From NCBI GenBank assembly GCA_019448385.1, contig JAGTXO010000042.1, positions 62,001 to 126,000 on the forward strand: 64,000 bases of DNA, written 5' to 3'. Shown here piece after piece: positions 56,702 through 64,000 of this stretch. The position numbers and the translations under genes were made by a program. The DNA is from Diacronema lutheri. Its lineage: Eukaryota > Haptophyta > Pavlovophyceae > Pavlovales > Pavlovaceae. How positions within the stretch are numbered: the stretch's first letter is position 1; each line of letters starts with the position of its first letter. The notes beneath the pieces are model-generated. The model was not told the origin of the DNA and did no database searches. It worked only from the letters and a program-made list of their open reading frames with translations.

Positions 56702-58888
56702 TTAGCGCGGCGCGGGGAGGGCAGGGGGAGCATGTCCACATGTCATCGCCCGCACGGGCGCCTCCACCGCCGCGCGCATATGCACGCTGCGTGGCTGGCC
56801 TGTTTGTTGCGCTTGTCGCACGCGCAGGCGCGGCAGCGCGTCGGGCGAGGCGGCGGGCTCAGCGTGCTCGCTGCGCATGCCCGGCGAGCTGAGTCGCGCG
56901 GACTCCTGCGCGCCGTCCGTGCCTATCGGCGGCAGCGCGTCGGCGCCCGCGCGAGATTCGACGTGCGGCGCGAACGGTGCGCGGCGCGCGCGCCGGCGAC
57001 CCAGCTCTCGGCGCCGCTCGGCGAGCCTCGCCTTCTCGTCCTCCTCCGCGCTTGCGGCCTCGGCCGTCGCCGCGACGAGCCGCGCCTGCAGCTGTCGCTC
57101 ATCGTCGCGTGCAAGGCGCATCTCGTTCGCGAGCGCCATCGCGCGCGACGCGCGCACAAAGCGCGCGCGCCAGTCGGGCACCGTCTCCATCACGTCCTCG
57201 GCCGAGGCGTTGGGCAGCACAAGGAGCCAAAGCTCGTCAGCCGCCAGGACGGACGCGACGAACTTGCCGCGCGCCGACATGGCGCTCGGCGGCATGTCGC
57301 GTGGCGCGAGCGCCGCGCCGCGCGCACCATCGTGCCTCGGCCGCGCGCGCGCCGTGCGCTGCGCGGGCTCAAAATTGCCAAAGTAAGGCGCGGCCGAGCC
57401 AGCGCTGATCCGACCAATCTCGACGAGCGCCCCCTCCTTCGTCAGCATGGCGACGACCGCCGTTCCGCGCGCGACGAGGAAGAGCGCATCGTCATCGTCG
57501 CCCTGCAGCGCGACCACCTCGTCGGCGCGCGCGCGGCGAAGGTGGAAGTGGCGCGCCGCGGGCAGGAGCGCGCGCGCGGGCAGGTCGCTGAGGATCGGCA
57601 GCCGCGAGAGGAGCAAGCAGCGAAACTCAGTCGCGCAGTGAGCGCACAGCAGTCGCGGCAGCGCGTGCGCGCTGAGCGTGAACACGAGCGCCTCGCGCAC
57701 GACCGACGCGGTCGCGAGTCGGCTGGGCCGCCAGCCGCCGTCGACGATGTCCGCGCAGCGTGCGGTCGCGCCCTCGAAACCAAACATAGCGTGCCGCGCG
57801 CCGCCGCCGAGCTCGGCGCGCCCGGTGTGCGCGTCCAGCTCGACGTGCAGCTCGTCCATGCGCCCATCGTGCCAGTCGAGACGGACACGCCCGCTCAGCA
57901 GCACGTGCAGGCTATCGGACGGCGCGTGCTGCCGGAAGAGCTGCGTGTACCGGCTGTAACGCCGTAGGGCGCACGCACCCTCGGCGCGCATCATTCTGAG
58001 CAGCTCTGCCGAGCCGACCTGCCCAAAGACCGGTCCAGCGAGCCGCTCGCGCAGGAGCGCGGCCACCACCTCGCGCCGCAGCCCGCCGAGCAGCAGATCG
58101 CCATCGCTCGCGCCGCCAGCCGCGCGGCGCGGCGCGGCGCGCGCGAGCAACGCGCGCGCCACGGCGGATGCCGGCGTCGCCGCGCACGCGCCGCCGCTTT
58201 CGCCTCCTCCAAGCTCGAGCTGTGCGGAGAGGCGCACGGTCTCGCCCATCTCGATCACGTACGCGCCGCCGCGCTCCACTCCGCGGCGCGCGAGGGCATC
58301 CGCCGCGCACGCTGCGGGCCGACTTTGGCCAGCGCAACCGTCGACAGACGTCGAGCCGGGCGCGGCCGGTGGCGCGGCGTCTGAGAGGCGACGGGCGAGG
58401 GCGTGCGAGAGCGACGTGAGAAGTGACTCCTGCAGCAGCGGCGCGGCCGCGATGGTTGCATCCCGCTCTGCAGGCGCGTCGCGCACGGGCGCGGGCGCCG
58501 AGTAGGCCGGCGTCCGCGCATCCGCGGCGCTCGGCACGCTCGGCTCGGCCTCGTCCTCCTGCCGCCCGACGGCCGCGACGGCCGTGCGACGTGCGTAAAG
58601 CAACACGGTGCGCTCGGCGGCGGCGCGCGCCAGCTCGTTGGCTTTGAGCAGCTCCTCGACGCGCGTGGCGAACGACTGCGTCGCAAGCGCACTTAGCCGA
58701 GCCGGCATGCCCGCCGAGCTGCGCGCGACCGCCCGCTTCGAGCCGACCTGCGCAAAGTCGAATGCTGACTCGGACCGCGCGCCGCGCGCGGGCGCGCCAA
58801 GCCCGTGGCCGAGGTGCAGCTCGCGCGAAAACACGTTGGGCGCGAACGTGCTGCCCGAGATGAGCGTCGAGCGAGGCGGCCCAGCCAT
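56702..58888 (-). CDS. Protein with two cyclic-nucleotide-binding-like folds
   Basis: About 728 residues from the ATG at 58888, no intron. After a low-complexity N-terminal third, two cNMP-binding beta-rolls follow. The first (about 305-425) has LRRYSRYTQLFRQHAP and SDSLHVLLSGRVRLDW; the second (about 428-565) has LLLSRLPILSDLPARALLPA, DEVVALQGDDDDALFLVARG and ISAGSAAPYFGNFE. The phosphate-binding cassette (usually FGE-x-A-L ... R-x-A) is not clearly kept in either, so ligand binding is uncertain. A basic helical C-terminus (EDEKARLAERRRELGRRRAR) follows. It could act as a cAMP/cGMP sensor or a purely structural, for example ciliary, protein. Confidence 0.7.
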   Translation of the reverse strand: MAGPPRSTLISGSTFAPNVFSRELHLGHGLGAPARGARSESAFDFAQVGSKRAVARSSAGMPARLSALATQSFATRVEELLKANELARAAAERTVLLYARRTAVAAVGRQEDEAEPSVPSAADARTPAYSAPAPVRDAPAERDATIAAAPLLQESLLTSLSHALARRLSDAAPPAAPGSTSVDGCAGQSRPAACAADALARRGVERGGAYVIEMGETVRLSAQLELGGGESGGACAATPASAVARALLARAAPRRAAGGASDGDLLLGGLRREVVAALLRERLAGPVFGQVGSAELLRMMRAEGACALRRYSRYTQLFRQHAPSDSLHVLLSGRVRLDWHDGRMDELHVELDAHTGRAELGGGARHAMFGFEGATARCADIVDGGWRPSRLATASVVREALVFTLSAHALPRLLCAHCATEFRCLLLSRLPILSDLPARALLPAARHFHLRRARADEVVALQGDDDDALFLVARGTAVVAMLTKEGALVEIGRISAGSAAPYFGNFEPAQRTARARPRHDGARGAALAPRDMPPSAMSARGKFVASVLAADELWLLVLPNASAEDVMETVPDWRARFVRASRAMALANEMRLARDDERQLQARLVAATAEAASAEEDEKARLAERRRELGRRRARRAPFAPHVESRAGADALPPIGTDGAQESARLSSPGMRSEHAEPAASPDALPRLRVRQAQQTGQPRSVHMRAAVEAPVRAMTCGHAPPALPAPR

Positions 58889-58918
58889 CCTTGTCCGTTT
58901 CACCAAAGGGATACCCTT

Positions 58919-58944
58919 ATGGGTACGTAGTCTTACGTACCCAT
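58919..58944. promoter_or_regulatory. Perfect palindrome upstream of the cNMP-binding gene
   Basis: ATGGGTACGTA-GTCT-TACGTACCCAT, an 11-bp stem with a 4-base loop, 30 bp upstream of the ATG at 58888. Further ATGGGTA/TACCCT half-sites lie on both sides (58,911 and 58,953) in an AT-rich island, so this looks like a dimer-binding operator. Confidence 0.5.
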
Positions 58945-59022
58945 ATGAATATTATGGGTATGGAAAAATTCACGCTGACTTTGCAATCAACGACGCGACG
59001 CCCACCAGCGCTTCGTCGGACG

Positions 59023-61425
59023 TCACATGTCCCATGAGCACGCGGCGAGCGCGGCGCGGATAGCCGCGCGCGTCTCTTCGTTGAAAATGGACAGGCCCTC
59101 GCCCTCGACGTAGCCGAACCGGCCGCCAAAGTGCTCCTCGATGAGCGAGAGGATCACAAGCTTGTCCTCGGGGACCGTCACCTGCGCGTTGCGCGCGTCG
59201 AACGAGCACAGCTGCTCCTCGACGGCCGACAGGTCGTGCGCCAGCGCCTGCACGAATCGCATCCGCTCGGCGCGCGGCACGGTCAGGTCGAGCACGACCG
59301 ACGGGTGGAGGGAATGCACGATTTCGTACAGGCACCTGCCGCCACGCACGATGGCACGCGCGCGCGCGGCACGGCGCGGCGGCGCGCGGCGGCGCGGGCG
59401 CGTGAGCGAGCACGCGCGCACGCCGGCGAGCATTGCAGGCGTGCGTCGCGCCGCGCTCGGCGCCGCACTCGGCGCGCACCACACGCGCGTGAGGCAGACA
59501 GGCTTGTCCCACGGGTCGAGCACGACGACAACGTGCGCGAGCTCGAGCTCGATCTGGCCGATGTGCGCAATGTCCGTGTGGAGCTGATGCTGCCTGATTG
59601 AGAAGATGTCGACCCACACATACGTCCATTCCTTCGAAAGGCCGTGCAGCTCGAGGTACGCCTCAATCGCGTCGACCATCCGCAGGTAGTTGCACGCGTG
59701 CGCGTGCGAGATGAAAAGCGACGCCTTGCCGACGCGCGGGTAGCCGTCGGATGACGTCTCCTCGACCGACAGCTCGGCGACGGAGACCATCGACGACATC
59801 GTCGCGCGCAGCGCCATCTCGCGCATCGTGTACGACTTGGTGCTCGCGTCGCAGCCGAGCCGCTCGGCGTACTCGCGCAGGAAGGACGTCGTGACGCCGA
59901 GACGCAGGTGTGGCGGCAGGCCGGGCAGCGCTCCGACGTGGTGCATAGGCCCGCCGCTGCCAAAGCCGGACGATGCGGCCGGGAGGCCGCCGGGCGGCAT
60001 GGGCGTGACAGCCGTCACCATCTTGACGCACGGCGAGCTGCGCGCCACGCGCACGCCCACGCGCCACGCAAACGCGAGCAGCCAGCCGGCGGGGCCGACG
60101 AGCGGCGCGCCTGAGCCGAGCGGGCGCGCGCTCAGCATCGTGAGCGCGGCGGCGACCTCATCGAGCGCGCCGACGAGGCCGGCGACGAAGGCAACGGACG
60201 GCGCGTGGATGAGGTAAGCGCACGTGAGCGAGACGACGCAGTGGATGACGAGGAAGACATTGAGCCGCTTGGCGCGCACGATCAGATCGACGAAGAGCGG
60301 CGAGGGGCACGATTGCATTCGCCGATGAATCGCCCAATCAAGTTGCAGCCCGCTCCACGCCTGCACGCCCGGTAGCGCGCCGGCGCGCAGCGCGCGGAGC
60401 GCGTCGTCCAGCTGCCTCGTCCAACGCAGCCCGCCCAGCCGGCCGAACGCGAGCGCGAGCGCGCACGCGACGAGCGTGAGCGGCAGCGCGAGCAGGCCGA
60501 GCCCGAGCAGCCGCCCGCGCGCGCGCGGCACGATGTTCACGACAACTCCCATCGCGACGTAGTGGCGGAAGAAGCAGGCGACGCCAAGTGTCTGCAGCGC
60601 GCCGCGCAGCGTGAGCAGCAGCTCGTTCGCCTCGACGGGCAGCAGCCCCGTGCTGCCGAGCGGGTCGGCCGCGACATAGGCCACGCGCAGCGCGTTCGCG
60701 ACAAGCAGCAGCCACTGGAATGAGAGGGTCAAAGCGCTCGGCCGCTCGTCGGCGCGCGTGGGCGAGAGCGCAAGGTGCACGCGGAGCACGGCGACCTCGA
60801 TGGCCACGTACGACGCGAGCCCGACGACGACGCGCCACGCCAGCCAGCCGGCGCCGCGCCACATCCTCGACCAGCGCGAGCTCATGGGCGCGAGCTCGCC
60901 GATCGGCGCCGGGGCGCTCGCGGCACGCCGACGGAGCGAGGCAACGAGCGAGTCGGCGCAGCGCGAGCTGATCGAAACGGCCGCGATCGCACGCGCCCCC
61001 GCCCGCCTGTCCCCACCCTCGTGCACGCTGAACTCGTTGCGGCGCTCGCCCGGCTCAGCGCCCAGCCACGCCGTCGCCGGCGCGTATTCGAGCCACGCGG
61101 CGGCGCCGGCGTCGGCGGCGGCGCGCGCGGCGTGCGCAAGAGGGCACTCGGTGCCCGGATTGACGTGCAGCACGAGCGCGCCGTGCAGCGCCGCGCGCCC
61201 TGTGTACGTTGGCGGGCAGCGCGCATACGACCAGTCGGCGGCCTCTGTGAGCACGATGTGCGCGCGCTCAAAGAAGACGGGCGGCGAGAACGCGTACGCG
61301 GAGGTCGGGCAATCGAACGGCCCGTCAAAGTTCGACGTCACCGCGAGCTGCGCTACGTGCAGCCCGCCGTCGCCGTGCTCTAGGCGCCCAAAGGTCGCCG
61401 CGCAAAGGGCCATGGCCGAGGCCAT
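59023..61425 (-). CDS. Multi-pass membrane protein with luminal PA-like domain and cytosolic TIR-like domain
   Basis: Two exons (61425-59480 and 59335-59023) give about 752 residues; the intron at 59479-59336 starts GTGCGC, is an open multiple of three, and its removal restores LTRVWCLYEIVHSLHP. The N-terminus has a protease-associated-like fold (ALHGALVLHVNPGTECPLAH, AGAAAWLEYAPATAWLG). About six helices follow (for example FQWLLLVANALRVAYVAAD, LLALPLTLVACALALAFG). The C-terminal part begins ASLFISHAHACNYLRMVDAI and has WTYVWVDIFSIRQHQLHTDI and VVVLDPWDKPVCLTRVWCLY, the pattern of the TIR-like domain widespread in algal proteins. The layout suggests a receptor, but ligand and signalling output are unknown. 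Confidence 0.75.
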   Translation of the reverse strand: MASAMALCAATFGRLEHGDGGLHVAQLAVTSNFDGPFDCPTSAYAFSPPVFFERAHIVLTEAADWSYARCPPTYTGRAALHGALVLHVNPGTECPLAHAARAAADAGAAAWLEYAPATAWLGAEPGERRNEFSVHEGGDRRAGARAIAAVSISSRCADSLVASLRRRAASAPAPIGELAPMSSRWSRMWRGAGWLAWRVVVGLASYVAIEVAVLRVHLALSPTRADERPSALTLSFQWLLLVANALRVAYVAADPLGSTGLLPVEANELLLTLRGALQTLGVACFFRHYVAMGVVVNIVPRARGRLLGLGLLALPLTLVACALALAFGRLGGLRWTRQLDDALRALRAGALPGVQAWSGLQLDWAIHRRMQSCPSPLFVDLIVRAKRLNVFLVIHCVVSLTCAYLIHAPSVAFVAGLVGALDEVAAALTMLSARPLGSGAPLVGPAGWLLAFAWRVGVRVARSSPCVKMVTAVTPMPPGGLPAASSGFGSGGPMHHVGALPGLPPHLRLGVTTSFLREYAERLGCDASTKSYTMREMALRATMSSMVSVAELSVEETSSDGYPRVGKASLFISHAHACNYLRMVDAIEAYLELHGLSKEWTYVWVDIFSIRQHQLHTDIAHIGQIELELAHVVVVLDPWDKPVCLTRVWCAPSAAPSAARRTPAMLAGVRACSLTRPRRRAPPRRAARARAIVRGGRCLYEIVHSLHPSVVLDLTVPRAERMRFVQALAHDLSAVEEQLCSFDARNAQVTVPEDKLVILSLIEEHFGGRFGYVEGEGLSIFNEETRAAIRAALAACSWDM

Positions 61426-61850
61426 GGTCCCGAGGGTTTAACAAGCGTATGAACAGAGTACTCATACACGTTCAGAGTCCCGGACGGTCACCGCGCAGCC
61501 TCCGCCTGCCGCGGCGCGGCGTAGAGCCGCGCGACCGCCCCGTCGGCGGTTGTGTGCGTCGCGCGGCCAATTCCTCGAGCTGCGCTGATGCGCGCGCGCA
61601 CCCGTTGGCTTCCAGGCTACCGCCGCGCCGTCGGCCCCTGCCGGCCTGCCGCCCCTGCGCGGTGCGGTGCGCATGTGTCCCAGGATTTTAATTTTCCGGG
61701 ACGCCCGTGCTGGTGTCTCCTCAAACCCGCCGCCATTCTCGGCGAGTATTTTACTGAAAAGATTAAAGATAAGGGGTCCATCTGGAGTCCCCGCATTTGG
61801 TGCACAGTTGCCACCGAGGCGCCCTCGTGACGGTCGACGCAGCGGCGCAG
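61426..61850 (+). other. Intergenic with AT-rich promoter-like block
   Basis: CAGGATTTTAATTTTCCGGG (about 61,680) and GAGTATTTTACTGAAAAGAT (about 61,745) stand out in an otherwise GC-rich stretch upstream of the gene at 61851. No gene seen. Confidence 0.4.
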
Positions 61851-63119
61851 ATGCAACCGCAGCCCGTTCCGATGCACTTCCAGATGCCCATGCGCCCGCC
61901 CGACGGTGCGCACCCGACCGGCTTTCACCAAGATCAGTTTGTCGTGCTGCGGCGGAGCGTGCTGCCGCAGGTGCGCGTGCGGTGTGCGCGCGACGACAAG
62001 TGCTGCAAGGAGAATGGGCACCGTGGGCGGTGCTCGCTGCAGCTGAAGCCCAAGGAGGACGACATGCTTCGCCTCGTCGAGCAGATGCGCATGCTCGAGG
62101 CCGAGCTCCAGGACACCAAGGGCGAGCGCGACCGGCTCAAGGAAGAGAGCGCGAAGCTCTGGGGGAAGCTCATGCAGGTGCGCGCGCCCGCCGGACGCGC
62201 GGGCTGCGCCTCCTGCCGCCTTCGCCCACCCGCGTCACTTCGTGCGCCTCTTCGCGCGCACGCTGCACGTCGTGGCGCGCTCGCGCCGCGGCGCGCCTGA
62301 GCGGCGCGCTCCGCTACCGCGCACGGCGGCGGGAGGCGCGCCCCGCGATCCGACCGGCGCGCAATGCCCACACCGCGCGCCTCGCGCCAGGCGGGCCTCA
62401 CGCTGACCAACCTCGTCAAGCTTGGCCGCGGCACGCGCAGCCTCACGCCACCGACGGCCGAGGAGTGCGCCGAACAGCTGCGCAAGATTGCGCGCGCCAA
62501 CCTCGAGGGCGAGAAGGCCGACAAGGAGGCGCAGTTCGCCGCGTTCATCGCGACGCTCGACGTCGGCGAGAACGCGTCGCCAGAGCGGCGCGCCGAGCTC
62601 GACGTATACCGTCGACGGCACGAGGCCGAGCTCGCTGCGCTGCGCGCCGCGCTCGACGAGCGCGCGCACGAGGCGGCAAGCGAGGTGCTCCCGTACGTGA
62701 TCTCGGCGAGCTCGCCGCACCGCCAGCCGGCCGCCGGCGGCGCGAATGGCACAATGGCGGTAGGGCCGCCGGCGGGCGCCGGTTGCTGCTACTTTGGCGC
62801 GCAGGACGCAGCGCGCGTGCAGGACGCCGCGCGCGCGCAGGCGCAGTGGCCGGCGCAGCAGATGGGCGCGCCCGCCCAGGGGCCGATGCAGCAGCAGCTG
62901 CAACAGCAGCATGGGCAGCACTTTGCGCACGCGATGATGCAGCAGATGCCCGGCATGGGCATGCTCCACCCGCATCTCTCGCAGCCCATGCAGCGCCAGG
63001 CGCAGCAGCAGCTGCCATCGTACACGCAGTCGCAGCCGACGACGACCAGCCCGGCCAACTCGTTCCAGCAAGCGCACACGCCGCCGTACGGCCAGCCCTA
63101 CTTCAACCAGTTTGGCTGA
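61851..63119 (+). CDS. Coiled-coil protein with C/GHRGxC motif and Gln-rich tail, unknown
   Basis: Exons 61851-62177 and 62391-63119 (intron starts GTGCGC, ends GCCAG) give 351 residues. Near the N-terminus VRCARDDKCCKENGHRGRC has four Cys and a His that could bind one zinc ion. A coiled coil follows (EDDMLRLVEQMRMLEAELQD), then a second helical block (EECAEQLRKIARANLEGEKA, YRRRHEAELAALRAALDERA), and a Gln/Met/Pro-rich tail typical of transcription or RNA-binding proteins. The family is not known to me. Confidence 0.65.
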
Positions 63120-63629
63120 ATGCGCGCGCCGCCGGCTGCGCGCGGCGCTCGCTCGCGCAGCTCTGCGCAGCGCCGGTCGCACATGCCCTGTGCGTGCACG
63201 GCTGCCCACCGCGCGCTCGCGGCGTGCGGCTGTGCTGCACGGCGGCAGCGCGCGTCGCTGCCGCCATAGTCTGTGTCGCGCGCATGCTGATGCCCGGCAC
63301 ACGCGCAGACCCGCGAGCCGAGGCCCGAGGCCACGCGCGCGCGCTCAAGCAGAGCGAAGCGAGCGCCGAGTCATGGCTGACGGGCTGAGTGCCTGAGCCC
63401 CGGGCCGGGCGCACCGTTCTCGGTCCTGCGAGGTGTGCTGACCGCTGAAGCGGCCGAGCAGCTGTGTACGCTGACGCCGGCCACGGACCTGCAGGCTTGG
63501 AATTCCACCTTGTCCAGTCATCAATCATCACTGACAGCTGACTGTTAGGCAACCTCCATCGTTGTGGGCCCGCCGCAGCGGGTGGCGTGAGCCTGCCGAG
63601 GCCGCCGCGCAGGCTCACGCCCGTGGCGC
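63120..63629. other. Intergenic, nothing recognised
   Basis: No convincing coding segment, repeat or RNA gene. The AT content rises at 63,495-63,550 (TTGGAATTCCACC, CATCAATCATCACTGACAG) before the next gene. Confidence 0.4.
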
Positions 63630-64000
63630 ATGCTGGTCCTTAAGCTCAAGAAGCGCAAGTTCAAGGTCCCCGAGGTGCCGCGCGCGCGATGGCTACAGCT
63701 GCAAGACGCGCTCTTCGATTCGCGACGGCGCGCGGCGGCGTGCACGAGCCTGCTGCCCGCCGCCGCCTCGGCCGTCCTCGTTGCAGTGCCCGCGGCCGAT
63801 GCGCAGCACGCGGCGACCGAGGAGCTGGACGACGAGGCGAGCGAGGCGGCGCCTGTGGCGCTCGATGAGGAGACGCTCGCGCGGATGCGCGCCGAGTTAC
63901 AGGCGCTGCAGGAGCGCAAGACGGAGCTCTTCACCGCGCTCAAGGAGGTTCTCGCGCAGGACGAGCGCAAGAGGCTACACGAGGCCGCGGAGGCCGCGAA
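63630..64000 (+). CDS. GPS2-like coiled-coil protein, 5' part only
   Basis: From the ATG at 63630 the frame is open to the window edge (123 codons). It starts with a basic MLVLKLKKRKFKVPEVPRAR, then a helical segment, an acidic linker (EELDDEASEAAPVALDEE), and a coiled coil MRAELQALQERKTELFTALK followed by EVLAQDERKRL. This last part resembles the coiled coil of GPS2 (human LQEEKHQLFLQLKKVLHEEE), a corepressor subunit. The match rests on one short helix. Confidence 0.45.
   Translation, partial: MLVLKLKKRKFKVPEVPRARWLQLQDALFDSRRRAAACTSLLPAAASAVLVAVPAADAQHAATEELDDEASEAAPVALDEETLARMRAELQALQERKTELFTALKEVLAQDERKRLHEAAEAA

Overview
The window is nuclear DNA of a very GC-rich, compact eukaryote. 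Spliceosomal introns, a ciliary dynein heavy chain, a voltage-gated K+ channel, a CSP41-type plastid RNA-binding protein, a Rubisco-methyltransferase-like SET protein, a beta-carbonic anhydrase and a fused trpC-trpF enzyme point to a flagellated photosynthetic protist, most likely a red-lineage alga such as a haptophyte. I cannot name the species.

Layout. (1) Bases 1-20,600 are accessory in character. A giant minus-strand gene (8,947 to beyond base 1) carries two separate Ulp1/C48-like cysteine protease folds, long low-complexity stretches and a polyalanine tract. Next come a region with long C/G homopolymers and a LINE endonuclease scrap, an intron-bearing ubiquitin-specific-protease-like gene, a decayed PIF1-type helicase, an ~885-bp palindrome made of two inverted MITE-like elements, and a gene that survives only in pieces. 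(2) Bases 20,685-33,192 are one inner-arm-type dynein heavy chain of about 4,085 residues; its first exon is 11.7 kb and both introns lie at the 3' end. (3) Bases 33,300-48,400 are dense housekeeping genes, mostly in divergent pairs 35-80 bp apart: a protein of unknown function, a Kv channel, a SET methyltransferase, a YciB/IspZ-like membrane protein, CSP41, a coiled-coil protein, a JmjC oxygenase with a membrane anchor, IGPS-PRAI and a membrane-anchored beta-carbonic anhydrase. (4) Bases 48,700-64,000 hold a 1,496-residue Q/A-rich protein with two repeat-filled introns, a Zn2Cys6 transcription factor, a four-helix membrane protein, a tandem cyclic-nucleotide-binding protein, a PA/multi-TM/TIR-like protein, a GHRG-motif coiled-coil protein and the start of a GPS2-like coiled-coil gene.

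I could place about seventeen introns by restoring conserved protein across them. Most donors read GTGCGC or GTGCGN rather than GTAAGT, and acceptors read GCGCAG. Eight of the introns are multiples of three with no in-frame stop, so they read through as arginine/alanine/proline-rich protein. The clearest case cuts the K+ selectivity filter between TVG and YGD.

No tRNA, rRNA, CRISPR array or prokaryotic-style operon was seen. Exon joins are inferred by eye from protein continuity and reading phase; no transcript data were available.
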